This document shows positions 41,999-50,590 of a stretch of 64,000 nucleotides of DNA, piece by piece. The notes under the pieces are model-generated. The model made no database searches, was not told where the DNA came from, and was given only the letters and a program-made list of their open reading frames with translations. A program made the position numbers and the translations under genes. How positions within the stretch are numbered: position 1 is the stretch's first letter; every line of letters starts with the position of its first letter. Source of the stretch: JAHEZL01 sp046074525 (GTDB lineage: Bacteria > Bacteroidota > Bacteroidia > Flavobacteriales_C > GCA-002722245); the NCBI GenBank assembly GCA_046074525.1, contig JBJTOK010000010.1:62001-126000 (forward strand), given 5' to 3'.

Positions 41999-42991
41999 AT
42001 GAATTTTATTACAGGCGGCATCGGCATAGTTGGATCACGTTTAATTTACGATTTGTTGTTAAGCGGTGAAAAAGTACGCGCGTTGAAAAGAAAGGAAAGT
42101 AATCTTGATACCTTCCACAAAATCATTCGCTTTTATAGTGGTGATCAGCACATTCTCGACAATCTGGAATGGATGGAAGGCGATATCAACGACATTCTCT
42201 CTCTTGAAGAAGGAATGAAAGACTGCTCTTATGTGTACCATTGTGCAGCGGCAGTTTCCTTCTTTAAAAACGACAAAGACAGGATGTTCAAGATAAATGT
42301 TGAAGGTACGCGCAATGTGGTAAACACAGCGCTGAAATGCAACATCAAAAAACTGTGTTATGTAAGTTCCACAGCTGCTCTGGGCGGCTCAGAGGTGAAC
42401 GGACTCATCACAGAAGAAGCACTGTGGCAGGACGAAAAAGGAAGATCCAACTACGCCATTAGTAAAAAACTTGCCGAACTGGAAGTTTGGAGAGGCATTG
42501 AAGAAGGATTGAATGCCGTGATAGTAAATCCGTCGGTAATACTAGGACCCGGTGATAAATCCAGCTCAACACTTTTTACGAAAGTCAATAAAGGACTTCG
42601 TTTTTACACCCATGGCGTTAATGGCTATGTGGATGTACGTGATGTTTCCAACATCATGATTAAGCTCATGCACAGTGATATTTCGGGAGAAAGATTCCTC
42701 GCTATTTCCGAAAACATTTCTTTCAGGGAGCTATTCGATAGTATAGCAGAACACCTGCATAAACAGGCACCAACGATTGAAGCCAAAAGATGGATGGCTG
42801 AAATTATATGGCGACTGGAGGCTTTGAGATCAGCTTTATTCAACACTCCTGCCTTCGTTACCAAGGAAACCAGTGCTTCGGCCTTCTCCAGCTCACGTTA
42901 CTCCAATGAAAAAGCGCGAGCGCGGCTCAATCACAAGTTTATTCCTGTTTTTACCTCAATAAAGGAGATAAGTCGATTTTATAAAAATTAA
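41999..42991 (+). CDS. NAD(P)-dependent epimerase/dehydratase family (extended SDR)
   Basis: A 330-residue Rossmann-fold protein. The nucleotide-binding motif is ITGGIGIVGSRL at residues 4-15. The catalytic Tyr/Lys of the YxxxK type are in SNYAISKKLAE (Y-A-I-S-K), preceded by the serine strand YVSSTAALGG. The NPSVILGPGD segment typical of the atypical SDR subgroup near dihydroflavonol reductases follows. Substrate is unknown; likely a sugar nucleotide, sterol-like or keto intermediate. The gene stands alone, converging 3 bp from the DUF4296 gene. Confidence 0.88.
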   Translation: MNFITGGIGIVGSRLIYDLLLSGEKVRALKRKESNLDTFHKIIRFYSGDQHILDNLEWMEGDINDILSLEEGMKDCSYVYHCAAAVSFFKNDKDRMFKINVEGTRNVVNTALKCNIKKLCYVSSTAALGGSEVNGLITEEALWQDEKGRSNYAISKKLAELEVWRGIEEGLNAVIVNPSVILGPGDKSSSTLFTKVNKGLRFYTHGVNGYVDVRDVSNIMIKLMHSDISGERFLAISENISFRELFDSIAEHLHKQAPTIEAKRWMAEIIWRLEALRSALFNTPAFVTKETSASAFSSSRYSNEKARARLNHKFIPVFTSIKEISRFYKN

Positions 42992-42994
42992 AGC

Positions 42995-43366
42995 TTAAAG
43001 CATCGAATCTTTCATTTCTTTAATCTTCGCCTGCTTTTCACTGAGTAACTCCAATACTCGGACATACATTTGATCCAGCTTTTCGGGACGGGCAGCATAA
43101 TAAGTCATTGTTGAATCCCACTGTACTTTGCTTACATTATAGTTTTTCAGAATACCGAGGTACTGACTGTATTTCTGGTTATTCTTCCTGTTATCGGGAA
43201 ACATTTGAAATTTCGATCCGGCGTCCACTATGTGCATATCGGCAATAATCATTACAAAAGTGTTGGTATCAATTACCCCTGCTGGTACTATTTCATTAAC
43301 CACCTCCTCATCAGGGGCGCAGGAAAACAAAAAAGGAAAAAGGAGAACACAAAAAAAATACTTCAT
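42995..43366 (-). CDS. DUF4296 lipoprotein
   Basis: A 123-residue lipoprotein (MKYFFCVLLFPFLFSCAPDE, lipobox LFSC). The body (FVMIIADMHIVDAG, then YSQYLGILKNYNVSKVQWDSTMTYY and a C-terminal helix) matches the DUF4296 family, which is restricted to Bacteroidota and often sits near dihydroorotase genes. Here pyrC is ~550 bp away, on the same strand with one gene between, consistent with that conserved neighbourhood. No biochemical role is known. Confidence 0.85.
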   Translation of the reverse strand: MKYFFCVLLFPFLFSCAPDEEVVNEIVPAGVIDTNTFVMIIADMHIVDAGSKFQMFPDNRKNNQKYSQYLGILKNYNVSKVQWDSTMTYYAARPEKLDQMYVRVLELLSEKQAKIKEMKDSML

Positions 43367-43491
43367 TTTAGGGCCTTTTATTTAGAAATCTGTAAAGTTT
43401 TTACAAATTTTGCAATCTAAATTAGAAAATTACCCGTAAGAAGGTCTAGTATTTTTAATATCTTAACCGCGTCTTTAAAATTCTGACACAT

Positions 43492-43917
43492 ATGAAAAAG
43501 GTCTTTTTGATCGCTTTACTGATTACTTCAACCCTATACTCGGGTGCATTAAACGCACAGTGTTTCAAGGGAAACTGTTTCACAGGAAATGGTTCTTTCA
43601 AATTCCCTAACGGAGACCAGTATGAAGGACAATGGGTAAATGGCAAACCGCATGGTAAAGGAACATACATCTTTGTTAACGGAGATAAATATTTCGGAAG
43701 TTTCGTTGCTGGTAAGAGAGAAGGAATGGGCCAGTATATCTGGGTGAAAGGCGGAAAATACATTGGTAACTGGAAAATGGACAAGAGAGACGGTTACGGA
43801 AAATATACCTGGCTGACCAGCGCTACTTACTGTGGATATTGGAAAGACGATCAGATTATTGACATGAACGTGAATACCATCACTGATTCACAAGCTAAAC
43901 CAGTAGAAGGAAACTAA
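43492..43917 (+). CDS. Secreted MORN-repeat protein
   Basis: A 141-residue exported protein. The signal peptide MKKVFLIALLITSTLYSGALNAQ ends before Gln. Four consecutive classical MORN repeats of 23 residues follow (YEGQWVNGKPHGKGTYIFVNG, counted by eye, then FGSFVAGKREGMGQYIW, IGNWKMDKRDGYGKYTW, CGYWKDDQI). MORN repeats form a beta meander that binds lipids or proteins. Four repeats with no other domain suggest a small scaffold in the periplasm or on the surface. It ends 2 bp from the pyrC stop on the other strand. Confidence 0.88.
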   Translation: MKKVFLIALLITSTLYSGALNAQCFKGNCFTGNGSFKFPNGDQYEGQWVNGKPHGKGTYIFVNGDKYFGSFVAGKREGMGQYIWVKGGKYIGNWKMDKRDGYGKYTWLTSATYCGYWKDDQIIDMNVNTITDSQAKPVEGN

Positions 43918-43919
43918 GA

Positions 43920-45263
43920 TTACCTGTTATAACGAATTTGCTGAGCGGCTCTGTTTTCAATAACAGAGCCGTTTTTGTATACTAAAGTTCCATTCACCCA
44001 GGTAGCGGAAACTTTAGCGTCAAAAGTTACTCCTTCAAAAGGACTCCATCCACATTTATAAAGGATATTGCTTTTATCGACTGTCCATGGATCATTCATA
44101 TCCAACATCACCAGGTCAGCATGGTATCCCTTACGGATAAAACCTCTTCTATCTATAGAAAAACAAACCGCCGGTGCGTGACATAGCTTTTCAATGGCGT
44201 GCTCCAGGGAAATGCGTCCCTGCTTCACCATTTGCATCATCGCCGGAAGCGCATGCTGTACAAGTGGCCCACCTGACGGTGCTTTCAAATATCCTTGTTG
44301 TTTTTCTTCTATGGTATGTGGAGCGTGATCGGTAGCTAGAATATCAATGTTGTTATCAAGAAGTCCTTTCCATATTGCATCCCTGTCCTTAGCTGTTTTC
44401 ACGGCGGGATTCCACTTTATCCATGCCCCCTTCTCCTTGTAATCGTCATTACTGAACCAAAGATGATGAGTACATGCTTCAGCAGTAATTCTTTTTTGAG
44501 CCAATGGTACATTATTCTCAAAAAGTGCCACTTCACTTGCCGTGGAAATATGCAGAATATGCAAACGCGTATTGTGTTTTTTCGCCAATTCTACCGCAAA
44601 GGAAGAAGATTTGTAACAGGCTTCTTCACTTCTGATGAGGTGATGTACATCGAAAGGAATATTGTCGCCGAACTTCGCTTTATATGCAGCCAGGTTATCT
44701 TTAATGGTTTGTTCATCCTCACAGTGCGTGGCGATCAACATCTTCGCCTTGCTGAAAATTTCATTAAGTACAGCGTGATTGTCTACCAGCATATTACCGG
44801 TAGAAGAACCCATGAATATTTTAATTCCGGCTGTAATTGCAGGATCGGCCGCAAGCAACTGAGAAACGTTATCATTGGTGGCTCCAATAAAAAAGGAGTA
44901 GTTGGCCAGACTGTCTTTTGCACCGATATTGAATTTTTCTTCCAGAAGTTCAACGGTAGTAGTTTGTGGATTGGTGTTTGGCATTTCCATGAAGGAAGTG
45001 ATACCTCCGGCCACTGCCGCACGTGATTCGGTGTAAATATTGCCTTTATGTGTTAATCCGGGTTCACGGAAATGTACCTGGTCGTCGATCAATCCGGGAA
45101 TAAGACATTTCCCGCCAGCAGAAATAATTTCGGTGTTTTCGTCTTTATAATTTGAACCATCGCCTTCAAAAACCTCGGCAATCAAACCATTTTCAACCAA
45201 TATACTTCCCGAGAATATTCGTCCCTCATTGACGATGGAAGCATCTTTAATTAGGAACTTCAT
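43920..45263 (-). CDS. pyrC: Dihydroorotase (class I type)
   Basis: A 447-residue amidohydrolase cyclising carbamoyl-aspartate to dihydroorotate in pyrimidine biosynthesis. The first metal motif reads CLIPGLIDDQVHFREPG: the usual first His of HxH is Gln, as is common in Bacteroidota dihydroorotases. Other blocks are FMEMPNTNPQTT (substrate binding), ATHCEDEQ, LHILHISTASE and the catalytic-Asp segment ILATDHAPHTIEEK. Allantoinase is the nearest alternative. The start overlaps the end of the glycosyltransferase gene by 17 bp, in an operon with an alpha/beta hydrolase and pdxJ. Confidence 0.92.
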   Translation of the reverse strand: MKFLIKDASIVNEGRIFSGSILVENGLIAEVFEGDGSNYKDENTEIISAGGKCLIPGLIDDQVHFREPGLTHKGNIYTESRAAVAGGITSFMEMPNTNPQTTTVELLEEKFNIGAKDSLANYSFFIGATNDNVSQLLAADPAITAGIKIFMGSSTGNMLVDNHAVLNEIFSKAKMLIATHCEDEQTIKDNLAAYKAKFGDNIPFDVHHLIRSEEACYKSSSFAVELAKKHNTRLHILHISTASEVALFENNVPLAQKRITAEACTHHLWFSNDDYKEKGAWIKWNPAVKTAKDRDAIWKGLLDNNIDILATDHAPHTIEEKQQGYLKAPSGGPLVQHALPAMMQMVKQGRISLEHAIEKLCHAPAVCFSIDRRGFIRKGYHADLVMLDMNDPWTVDKSNILYKCGWSPFEGVTFDAKVSATWVNGTLVYKNGSVIENRAAQQIRYNR

Positions 45264-45996
45264 TCGCTTGCTTGTATTTGGTAAACCAGGATTTAACTTT
45301 CATGACAATTACACCCCACAGGGCTTCCTTGATGATACCCTTGCTCATTTTAGATGCACCGGCAGTCCTGTCCTGAAAAATAATTGATACTTCTTTTATG
45401 TTGAAGCCATGCTTCCAGGCTCTGAATTTCATTTCAATCTGGAAGCCATAACCAACCAGTTTTATTTCATCGAGAGCGATGGTTTCCAGCACTCTTCTTT
45501 TGTAGCATTTGAATCCGGCAGTAGTATCACGGATAGTCATGCCGGTAATGGTTCTTACATAAGCCGATCCATAGTAGGAAGTCAGCACTCTCGACATTGG
45601 CCAATTCACAACATTAACCCCATTCACGTAGCGGGAACCAATCGCCAGATCGGCGCCATCCTTACAAGCCTGGTACAATCTCAATAAATCATCTGGATTG
45701 TGAGAGAAATCGGCGTCAATTTCAAAGATGAAATCGTACTTATTTTCTATAGCCCATTTGAATCCGAAGATATAAGCAGTACCTAAACCCAGCTTTCCTG
45801 ATCTTTCCTTAAGATGTAATCTATTGTTATATTCCTTTTGTAAATCCTTGATGATTTGTGCTGTTCCATCAGGAGAGCCGTCATCTACAATCAACATTTC
45901 AAAGCCTTCCGGATAAGACAATATCTTATGGATAATAGCTTCGATGTTTTCCTTTTCGTTGTAAGTAGGTATGATGACAAGCGCTTTCAATAGCAA
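45247..45996 (-). CDS. Glycosyltransferase family 2, polyprenol-monophosphomannose-synthase-like
   Basis: A 249-residue GT-A fold enzyme. The N-terminal strand ALVIIPTYNEKENIEAII is followed by IVDDGSPDGTAQII and the metal-binding FEIDADFSHNPDD, and later by GSRYVNGVNVVNWP and TAGFKCYKR. This is the DPM1-like branch, which moves a sugar from a nucleotide donor to polyprenyl phosphate at the inner membrane. There are no C-terminal membrane helices, so it is cytosolic or peripheral. There is no ATG upstream of the first conserved strand; a TTG at 45996 (or 45990) must serve. It overlaps pyrC by 17 bp. Confidence 0.88.
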   Translation of the reverse strand: MLLKALVIIPTYNEKENIEAIIHKILSYPEGFEMLIVDDGSPDGTAQIIKDLQKEYNNRLHLKERSGKLGLGTAYIFGFKWAIENKYDFIFEIDADFSHNPDDLLRLYQACKDGADLAIGSRYVNGVNVVNWPMSRVLTSYYGSAYVRTITGMTIRDTTAGFKCYKRRVLETIALDEIKLVGYGFQIEMKFRAWKHGFNIKEVSIIFQDRTAGASKMSKGIIKEALWGVIVMKVKSWFTKYKQANEVPN

Positions 45997-46014
45997 TAAA
46001 TTAAGACGGTTAAA

Positions 46015-46782
46015 TTAGTGGTTTTTGAGGAAACTATGAATTACCGCCGAAAATTCTTCGGGTTGTTCGGCATGCACCCAATGCCCCGCTTTTGGAATAG
46101 TGGCCAGTCGGGCCACCGGGAAAATCTGTGTGATCAGCTCAATATCTTCATCAAGAATATAGTTCGATCTTCCACCACGAATGAACAACGTGGGATTGGT
46201 AAACTCAGCATTTTCCGGCAAAGCCTCACCAATGTTTTCCACTTCTCTTGTCAATCCTTCCAAATTGAATTTCCAGGCAAAACTTTCTCCCGATTCCCTT
46301 TTCAGATTTTTCATAAGCCATTGTACAACGCCCACATCATGGAGTTGTTGCATTAAATGATTCTCTACTTCCTGGCGGGAACTCACATTAGCCAGATCCA
46401 CAGAATTCAACGCATTTAAAACACTTTGATGATGTTGCGAATAATACTTCGGTCCGATGTCCACCACGATGAGTTTATCCACTCTTCCGGGATTTTGCAC
46501 CGCAAAAAACATAGCGGTTTTTCCTCCCATGGAATGCCCAATAATGTATGCAGAGGAAATATTTTGTGCCAGCATGAATTCCGACAAATCATTTTCCATC
46601 AACCAGTAATTATGGTGCTTGTCGTGCTCACTTTTGCCGTGGTTACGCAAATCAATGAGATATACTTTGTAGTTAACAGACAATTCTTTCATTAGCGATT
46701 GCCAGTTATCCAACGATCCCAGGAAACCGTGCAATACAATAACGGCCTCCCCCTCTCCGGATACTTTATAATTCAGCTGCAT
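46015..46782 (-). CDS. Alpha/beta-fold hydrolase (YbfF-like)
   Basis: A 255-residue esterase-like enzyme. The oxyanion strand is VIVLHGFLGSLDNW, the nucleophile elbow is IIGHSMGGKTAM (Ser in GHSMGG), an acidic residue is in PTLFIRGGRSNYI and the catalytic His is in AGHWVHAEQPEEF. It resembles YbfF and similar short-chain acyl esterases. Its natural substrate is unknown. It starts inside the end of pdxJ (17-bp overlap) and is followed 18 bp later by the glycosyltransferase gene. Confidence 0.88.
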   Translation of the reverse strand: MQLNYKVSGEGEAVIVLHGFLGSLDNWQSLMKELSVNYKVYLIDLRNHGKSEHDKHHNYWLMENDLSEFMLAQNISSAYIIGHSMGGKTAMFFAVQNPGRVDKLIVVDIGPKYYSQHHQSVLNALNSVDLANVSSRQEVENHLMQQLHDVGVVQWLMKNLKRESGESFAWKFNLEGLTREVENIGEALPENAEFTNPTLFIRGGRSNYILDEDIELITQIFPVARLATIPKAGHWVHAEQPEEFSAVIHSFLKNH

Positions 46783-47494
46783 TTCTCAGTTGTCGAAGGT
46801 ATAATTGAATAGTATTTTCCAATCCAAAATACAAGGCATCGGCAATCAGAGCGTGACCGATAGACACTTCTTGTAAATACTTAATATTCTTAGCATAGTA
46901 TTGCAGATTTTCCAGATTCAAATCATGTCCGGCGTTCAATCCCAATCCTACTTCAAAAGCTTTTTCTGCTGCTTTCTGATAAGGAAGAATGGCCTTTTCC
47001 TTGTTTTTAGGATAGTTAAAAGCGTAGGCTTCGGTGTACAATTCAATCCTGTCGCAACCGGTTTTTGCTGCCCACTCTATCTGTTCCTCATTGGTTTCCA
47101 TAAAGACAGAAGTGCGGATTCCCTGACTTTTAAAGGTTTTCACCACATCTTGTAAAAAGGAAAAATTCTTTTTCGCATCCCATCCCGCATTGGAAGTAAT
47201 CGCATGCGGCGGATCGGGAACCAAAGTCACCTGATCAGCTTTCACTTCCAACACCATCTTTATGAAATCATCAGAAGGGTAGCCTTCGATGTTAAATTCA
47301 GTTTTAACGATTTTTTTTAATTCGTAAACATCGGCGTAACGAATGTGTCGTTCATCCGGTCGGGGATGAACGGTAATGCCCTGCGCACCAAATCTTTCAC
47401 AATCCTTTGCTACCTGAATAACGTCGGGAACATTGCCTCCCCTTGAGTTGCGAAGGGTAGCTATTTTATTGATATTTACACTTAATCGCGTCAT
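46766..47494 (-). CDS. pdxJ: Pyridoxine 5'-phosphate synthase
   Basis: A 242-residue TIM-barrel enzyme that condenses 1-deoxyxylulose 5-phosphate with 3-amino-2-oxopropyl phosphate to give pyridoxine 5'-phosphate. Signatures: LSVNINKIATLRNSRGG, GITVHPRPDERHI, NIEGYPSDDF, VTLVPDPPHAITSNAGWD, LNAGHDLNLEN and SIGHALIADALYFGL. Presence of pdxJ indicates the DXP-dependent vitamin B6 route. A perfect -7 box TACTTTTG (47516-47523, minus strand) lies 21 nt upstream; it heads the operon pdxJ-hydrolase-glycosyltransferase-pyrC and is divergent from the CBS gene. Confidence 0.96.
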   Translation of the reverse strand: MTRLSVNINKIATLRNSRGGNVPDVIQVAKDCERFGAQGITVHPRPDERHIRYADVYELKKIVKTEFNIEGYPSDDFIKMVLEVKADQVTLVPDPPHAITSNAGWDAKKNFSFLQDVVKTFKSQGIRTSVFMETNEEQIEWAAKTGCDRIELYTEAYAFNYPKNKEKAILPYQKAAEKAFEVGLGLNAGHDLNLENLQYYAKNIKYLQEVSIGHALIADALYFGLENTIQLYLRQLRNAAEL

Positions 47495-47515
47495 GAATGG
47501 AACTTAATATGAAAG

Positions 47516-47543
47516 CAAAAGTAAAAAATACTGAGTATGTTTG
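47516..47543. promoter_or_regulatory. Divergent -7 boxes between pdxJ and the CBS-protein gene
   Basis: TACTTTTG on the minus strand (47516-47523) for pdxJ and TATGTTTG on the plus strand (47536-47543) for the CBS gene are both perfect TAnnTTTG matches, 12 bp apart. The -33 elements are not clear for either. Confidence 0.5.
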
Positions 47544-47564
47544 TTCCATTAACCAAGTATCTGC

Positions 47565-48230
47565 GTGCAAGCAAAAGAATTAATATCCTATGACATTCCC
47601 TCCCTCAAGCCTGAGGACAGTGGCGACACTACCCTTGCAATGATGGATGAATACAGGGTTTCCCACATTGCACTGGTGAAAGACGGAGAATATCTGGGAC
47701 TCATTTCCGACAACGATATTTATAATTTCTTTGAAGATACTGGTGAAGAGATCAAAATTCAGAAGCTCTCCCTCATGCGGCCTTTTGTTAAAGTACAAAA
47801 CCACGTGTTGGAAGTTGTAAAAATCATGGGTGAAGCAAGAATTTCCGTGATTCCGGTACTTGATGATAAAGAAACCTACATTGGTTCCATTCTCTCGCAA
47901 GACGTAGCCTATGCCATGTCGAAACTCATTTCTGCCAACGAACCAGGCGGTGTGATTGTACTTGAAGTAAATGTAAACGATTATTCCCTGTCGCACATCG
48001 CCCAGATTGTAGAATCGGATGGCGGTAAAATATTGAGCTGCTCTACTTCTACTCCCAATGAATCCACTAAACTGGAAGTAGTATTGAAAATCAATAAAAT
48101 CGATTTGTCACGCATCATTCAAACTTTCGATCGCTTTAAATACAACATCAAGGAAAGTTATCACCAAAGTACCTTCGATGAGGATTTACAAAGACGTTAC
48201 GATTTGTTTATGAACTATCTCAACATGTAA
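47565..48230 (+). CDS. CBS-domain protein with ACT-like C-terminus
   Basis: A 221-residue cytosolic regulatory protein. Residues ~1-60 (STLAMMDEY-like MMDEYRVSHIALVKDGEYLG) and ~72-125 (VVKIMGEARISVIPVLDDKE) form a Bateman pair of CBS domains that binds adenine nucleotides. Residues ~132-205 (GGVIVLEVNVNDYSLSHIAQ) look like an ACT domain, as in AcuB. A GTG at 47565 is the best start, since no ATG precedes the first CBS strand. It opens the conserved Bacteroidota run CBS-BamA-like-nadK-DUF6089-uppS-bamA, so it may sense energy or NAD(P) status for envelope synthesis; that link is inference. Confidence 0.85.
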   Translation: MQAKELISYDIPSLKPEDSGDTTLAMMDEYRVSHIALVKDGEYLGLISDNDIYNFFEDTGEEIKIQKLSLMRPFVKVQNHVLEVVKIMGEARISVIPVLDDKETYIGSILSQDVAYAMSKLISANEPGGVIVLEVNVNDYSLSHIAQIVESDGGKILSCSTSTPNESTKLEVVLKINKIDLSRIIQTFDRFKYNIKESYHQSTFDEDLQRRYDLFMNYLNM

Positions 48231-48232
48231 TA

Positions 48233-49633
48233 ATGTTTAAAGCATTTGCAGCAACAGGACTTTTGTTTTTTTGTTGTTTTATGCTTTACGGTCAGACAGA
48301 AGAAAAACGCTATGTTATTGGCACTATCGACGTACACGGCAATAATACCACGCAACTTTATATCATTGAAAAGGAAGTAACTTTTAAAAGCGGGGATACA
48401 CTAACATTGAATGATCTAAATCGCCGCATCAACCAATCGAAACAAAACCTCCTCAACACTTCCCTCTTCAATTTTGTAGAGATTACTATTGAAACCAAAG
48501 AATCAACCATCAATGTGCTCATCGACGTGAAAGAGCGATGGTACTTATGGCCGCAACCCATTGCATTGGTGGAAGACAGAAATTTTTTCGACTGGTGGCA
48601 GTACCGGACCCTGGATCGTTTGAGCTATGGCTTATACCTCAATCAATACAATTTATGGGGCCGCCGCGAATCCCTGCAACTTAAGCTCAAATTCGGTTAT
48701 TCCCAGGAAATCGGCATGACTTATAAAATCCCCTATCTCATCAAAACCAAAAATCATGGACTCAACATTTCATTTCTCGCGATAAGACGACATGAGCTTT
48801 ACTACAAAAGCGTCAATGACAAGATCATTTACATGAAGGATCACGACAAAATCATGCGAACCGAATTCAACGCCTATTTAGAATATGTTTTCCGCAAGAA
48901 ATTATATCAACAGCATTCTCTGCGTTTAGATTTTGATGATGTAGCAGTACAGGACACGATAGTGAGTGAGGCTGAAAACCCCTATTACCTCATCGACGGA
49001 AAGAATAAAGCAGCCTATCTTTCATTGCGCTATTATTATAAAAAGGATCGCCGGGATTCGAAAAACTATCCTCTTACCGGCTACGATTATGATATAGAAA
49101 TCCGCAAAACAGGATTTAACTTCAGTCCGGGTCATATCAACACCGCCTCCATCATTATTAACGCTGAAAAATTCTGGAAATTCAGGGAGAGATTTTATTA
49201 TGCTGCCGGACTCCGCGGAAGAATATTCACCACTCCTTCAGCTCCATTCTATATTGCAAAAGGGCTGGGCTTTTCACCTGATTATGTGGTGCGCGGTTAT
49301 GAACCTTACCTCATCAGCGGCACCGATTTCCTGATTCTTAAAACCAATCTTAAATACCAGCTTATTAAACCACACATCATCAAAATCCCTTATCTCACGC
49401 TAGAAAAATTCAACACCTTTCATTATGAGCTTTACATCAATGCCCTGTTCGACATGGGCTATATAAAAGACAATACTTACACTGCCACGAATTCACTTGG
49501 AAACACTTTATTGCTGGGCTACGGACTCGGACTCGATTTTGTCACTTATTACGACAAAGTTCTGCGGGTGGAATATTCAGTAAATAAAAAAGGACTATCG
49601 GGGATTTATGTTAGCTTTATAGCTCCTATTTAA
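48233..49633 (+). CDS. BamA/TamA-like outer-membrane protein (POTRA plus barrel)
   Basis: A 466-residue exported protein. The signal peptide MFKAFAATGLLFFCCFMLYGQ ends at Gln. One POTRA-like domain (residues ~27-105; GTIDVHGNNTTQLYIIEKEV, LFNFVEITIETKE) is followed by a ~350-residue beta barrel with alternating aromatic strands. A late barrel segment, GFSPDYVVRGYEPYLI, resembles the Omp85 VRGY/(V/I)RGF signature, where an Arg in loop 6 enters the barrel. It is too short to be BamA, which is encoded 5 kb downstream. It may be a specialised Omp85-type translocase or assembly factor. It begins 2 bp after the CBS gene. Confidence 0.82.
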   Translation: MFKAFAATGLLFFCCFMLYGQTEEKRYVIGTIDVHGNNTTQLYIIEKEVTFKSGDTLTLNDLNRRINQSKQNLLNTSLFNFVEITIETKESTINVLIDVKERWYLWPQPIALVEDRNFFDWWQYRTLDRLSYGLYLNQYNLWGRRESLQLKLKFGYSQEIGMTYKIPYLIKTKNHGLNISFLAIRRHELYYKSVNDKIIYMKDHDKIMRTEFNAYLEYVFRKKLYQQHSLRLDFDDVAVQDTIVSEAENPYYLIDGKNKAAYLSLRYYYKKDRRDSKNYPLTGYDYDIEIRKTGFNFSPGHINTASIIINAEKFWKFRERFYYAAGLRGRIFTTPSAPFYIAKGLGFSPDYVVRGYEPYLISGTDFLILKTNLKYQLIKPHIIKIPYLTLEKFNTFHYELYINALFDMGYIKDNTYTATNSLGNTLLLGYGLGLDFVTYYDKVLRVEYSVNKKGLSGIYVSFIAPI

Positions 49634-49654
49634 GAATTTAACTAAAAAGTGGGT

Positions 49655-50530
49655 ATGAAACTGGCCATCTTTGGAAAAGAATACAACGAAAAGAAAAAAG
49701 ATATTTTTCTCGATTTTTTCCGTTACCTCGATGCCCATAAAAATATCGACTATTGTATTTATGAGCCCTTTCTTCAAAAGATTTCGGACAAGATTTCCTT
49801 TCTTGAAAGCGCTGCCACATTCAACTCACCGGAAGAGATCAAAGACATCGATTTCCTTTGCAGCTTGGGTGGCGACGGCACCATCCTGGAATCCTTGCTG
49901 CTGGTGCAAACCGGCACTCCCATTATTGGCATTAATACAGGTCGCCTCGGCTTCCTTTCCAGCATCACCTCCCCAGACACACTCAGCTCCATTGAAAGCA
50001 TATTGAATGGTGATTATTTTATCGATGAAAGGAGCCTGGTGAAAGTAAATGCCGGTGAAGATATATTTGGTAAAACCAACTTTGCACTTAATGAAATCAC
50101 CATTCATAAAAAGGATTCTTCTTCGATGATCATCGTTCATACCTATATTGATGAGGAATACCTCGCTTCTTATTGGGCCGACGGGCTGATCATCTCCACG
50201 CCTACCGGCTCAACTGGTTATTCTCTGAGCTGCAACGGCCCCATTGTAATGCCACAATCAGGTGTTTTCATCATCACCCCTATTGCCCCTCATAATCTCA
50301 ATGTCAGACCGCTGATTATACCCAACACAAAAAAAATCCGACTTACAATGGAAGGAAGAGGAGGAGAATTCCTGATCTCACTGGATTCCAGGAATTATAG
50401 CATTGATGAGAAAACCGAGTTGATCATCGAGAAGGAAGAATTCAAGGCGAATATTGTCCGTATCAAGGGCCACTCCTTTGCCAATACCTTGCGAAATAAG
50501 CTCAGTTGGGGCTTGGATACCAGGAACTAA
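49655..50530 (+). CDS. nadK: NAD kinase
   Basis: A ~291-residue enzyme phosphorylating NAD to NADP in the cytoplasm. The GGDG motif is in LCSLGGDGTILESLL. The family block ISTPTGSTGYSLSCNGPIV and the NE motif in NFALNEITIHKKDS are also present. I use the ATG at 49655; the GTG at 49649 would add two residues. The gene sits between an outer-membrane protein gene and the DUF6089 pair, an order conserved in Bacteroidota. Confidence 0.96.
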   Translation: MKLAIFGKEYNEKKKDIFLDFFRYLDAHKNIDYCIYEPFLQKISDKISFLESAATFNSPEEIKDIDFLCSLGGDGTILESLLLVQTGTPIIGINTGRLGFLSSITSPDTLSSIESILNGDYFIDERSLVKVNAGEDIFGKTNFALNEITIHKKDSSSMIIVHTYIDEEYLASYWADGLIISTPTGSTGYSLSCNGPIVMPQSGVFIITPIAPHNLNVRPLIIPNTKKIRLTMEGRGGEFLISLDSRNYSIDEKTELIIEKEEFKANIVRIKGHSFANTLRNKLSWGLDTRN

Positions 50531-50560
50531 TTTTTTTAACGTTATATGGCTTAATTTTTT

Positions 50561-50568
50561 TATATTTG
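50561..50568 (+). promoter_or_regulatory. -7 promoter box before the DUF6089 gene pair
   Basis: TATATTTG is a perfect TAnnTTTG match, 22 nt before the ATG at 50591, in a 60-bp AT-rich spacer after nadK. It may start the transcript covering the two DUF6089 genes and perhaps uppS-bamA. Confidence 0.5.
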
Positions 50569-50590
50569 CCACTAAGTGAAAAACAAATCC

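Noticed and set aside
44463..45026. 187-residue open frame antisense to pyrC
   Set aside because: It lies wholly within a conserved enzyme gene, and its sequence shows no recognisable motif.
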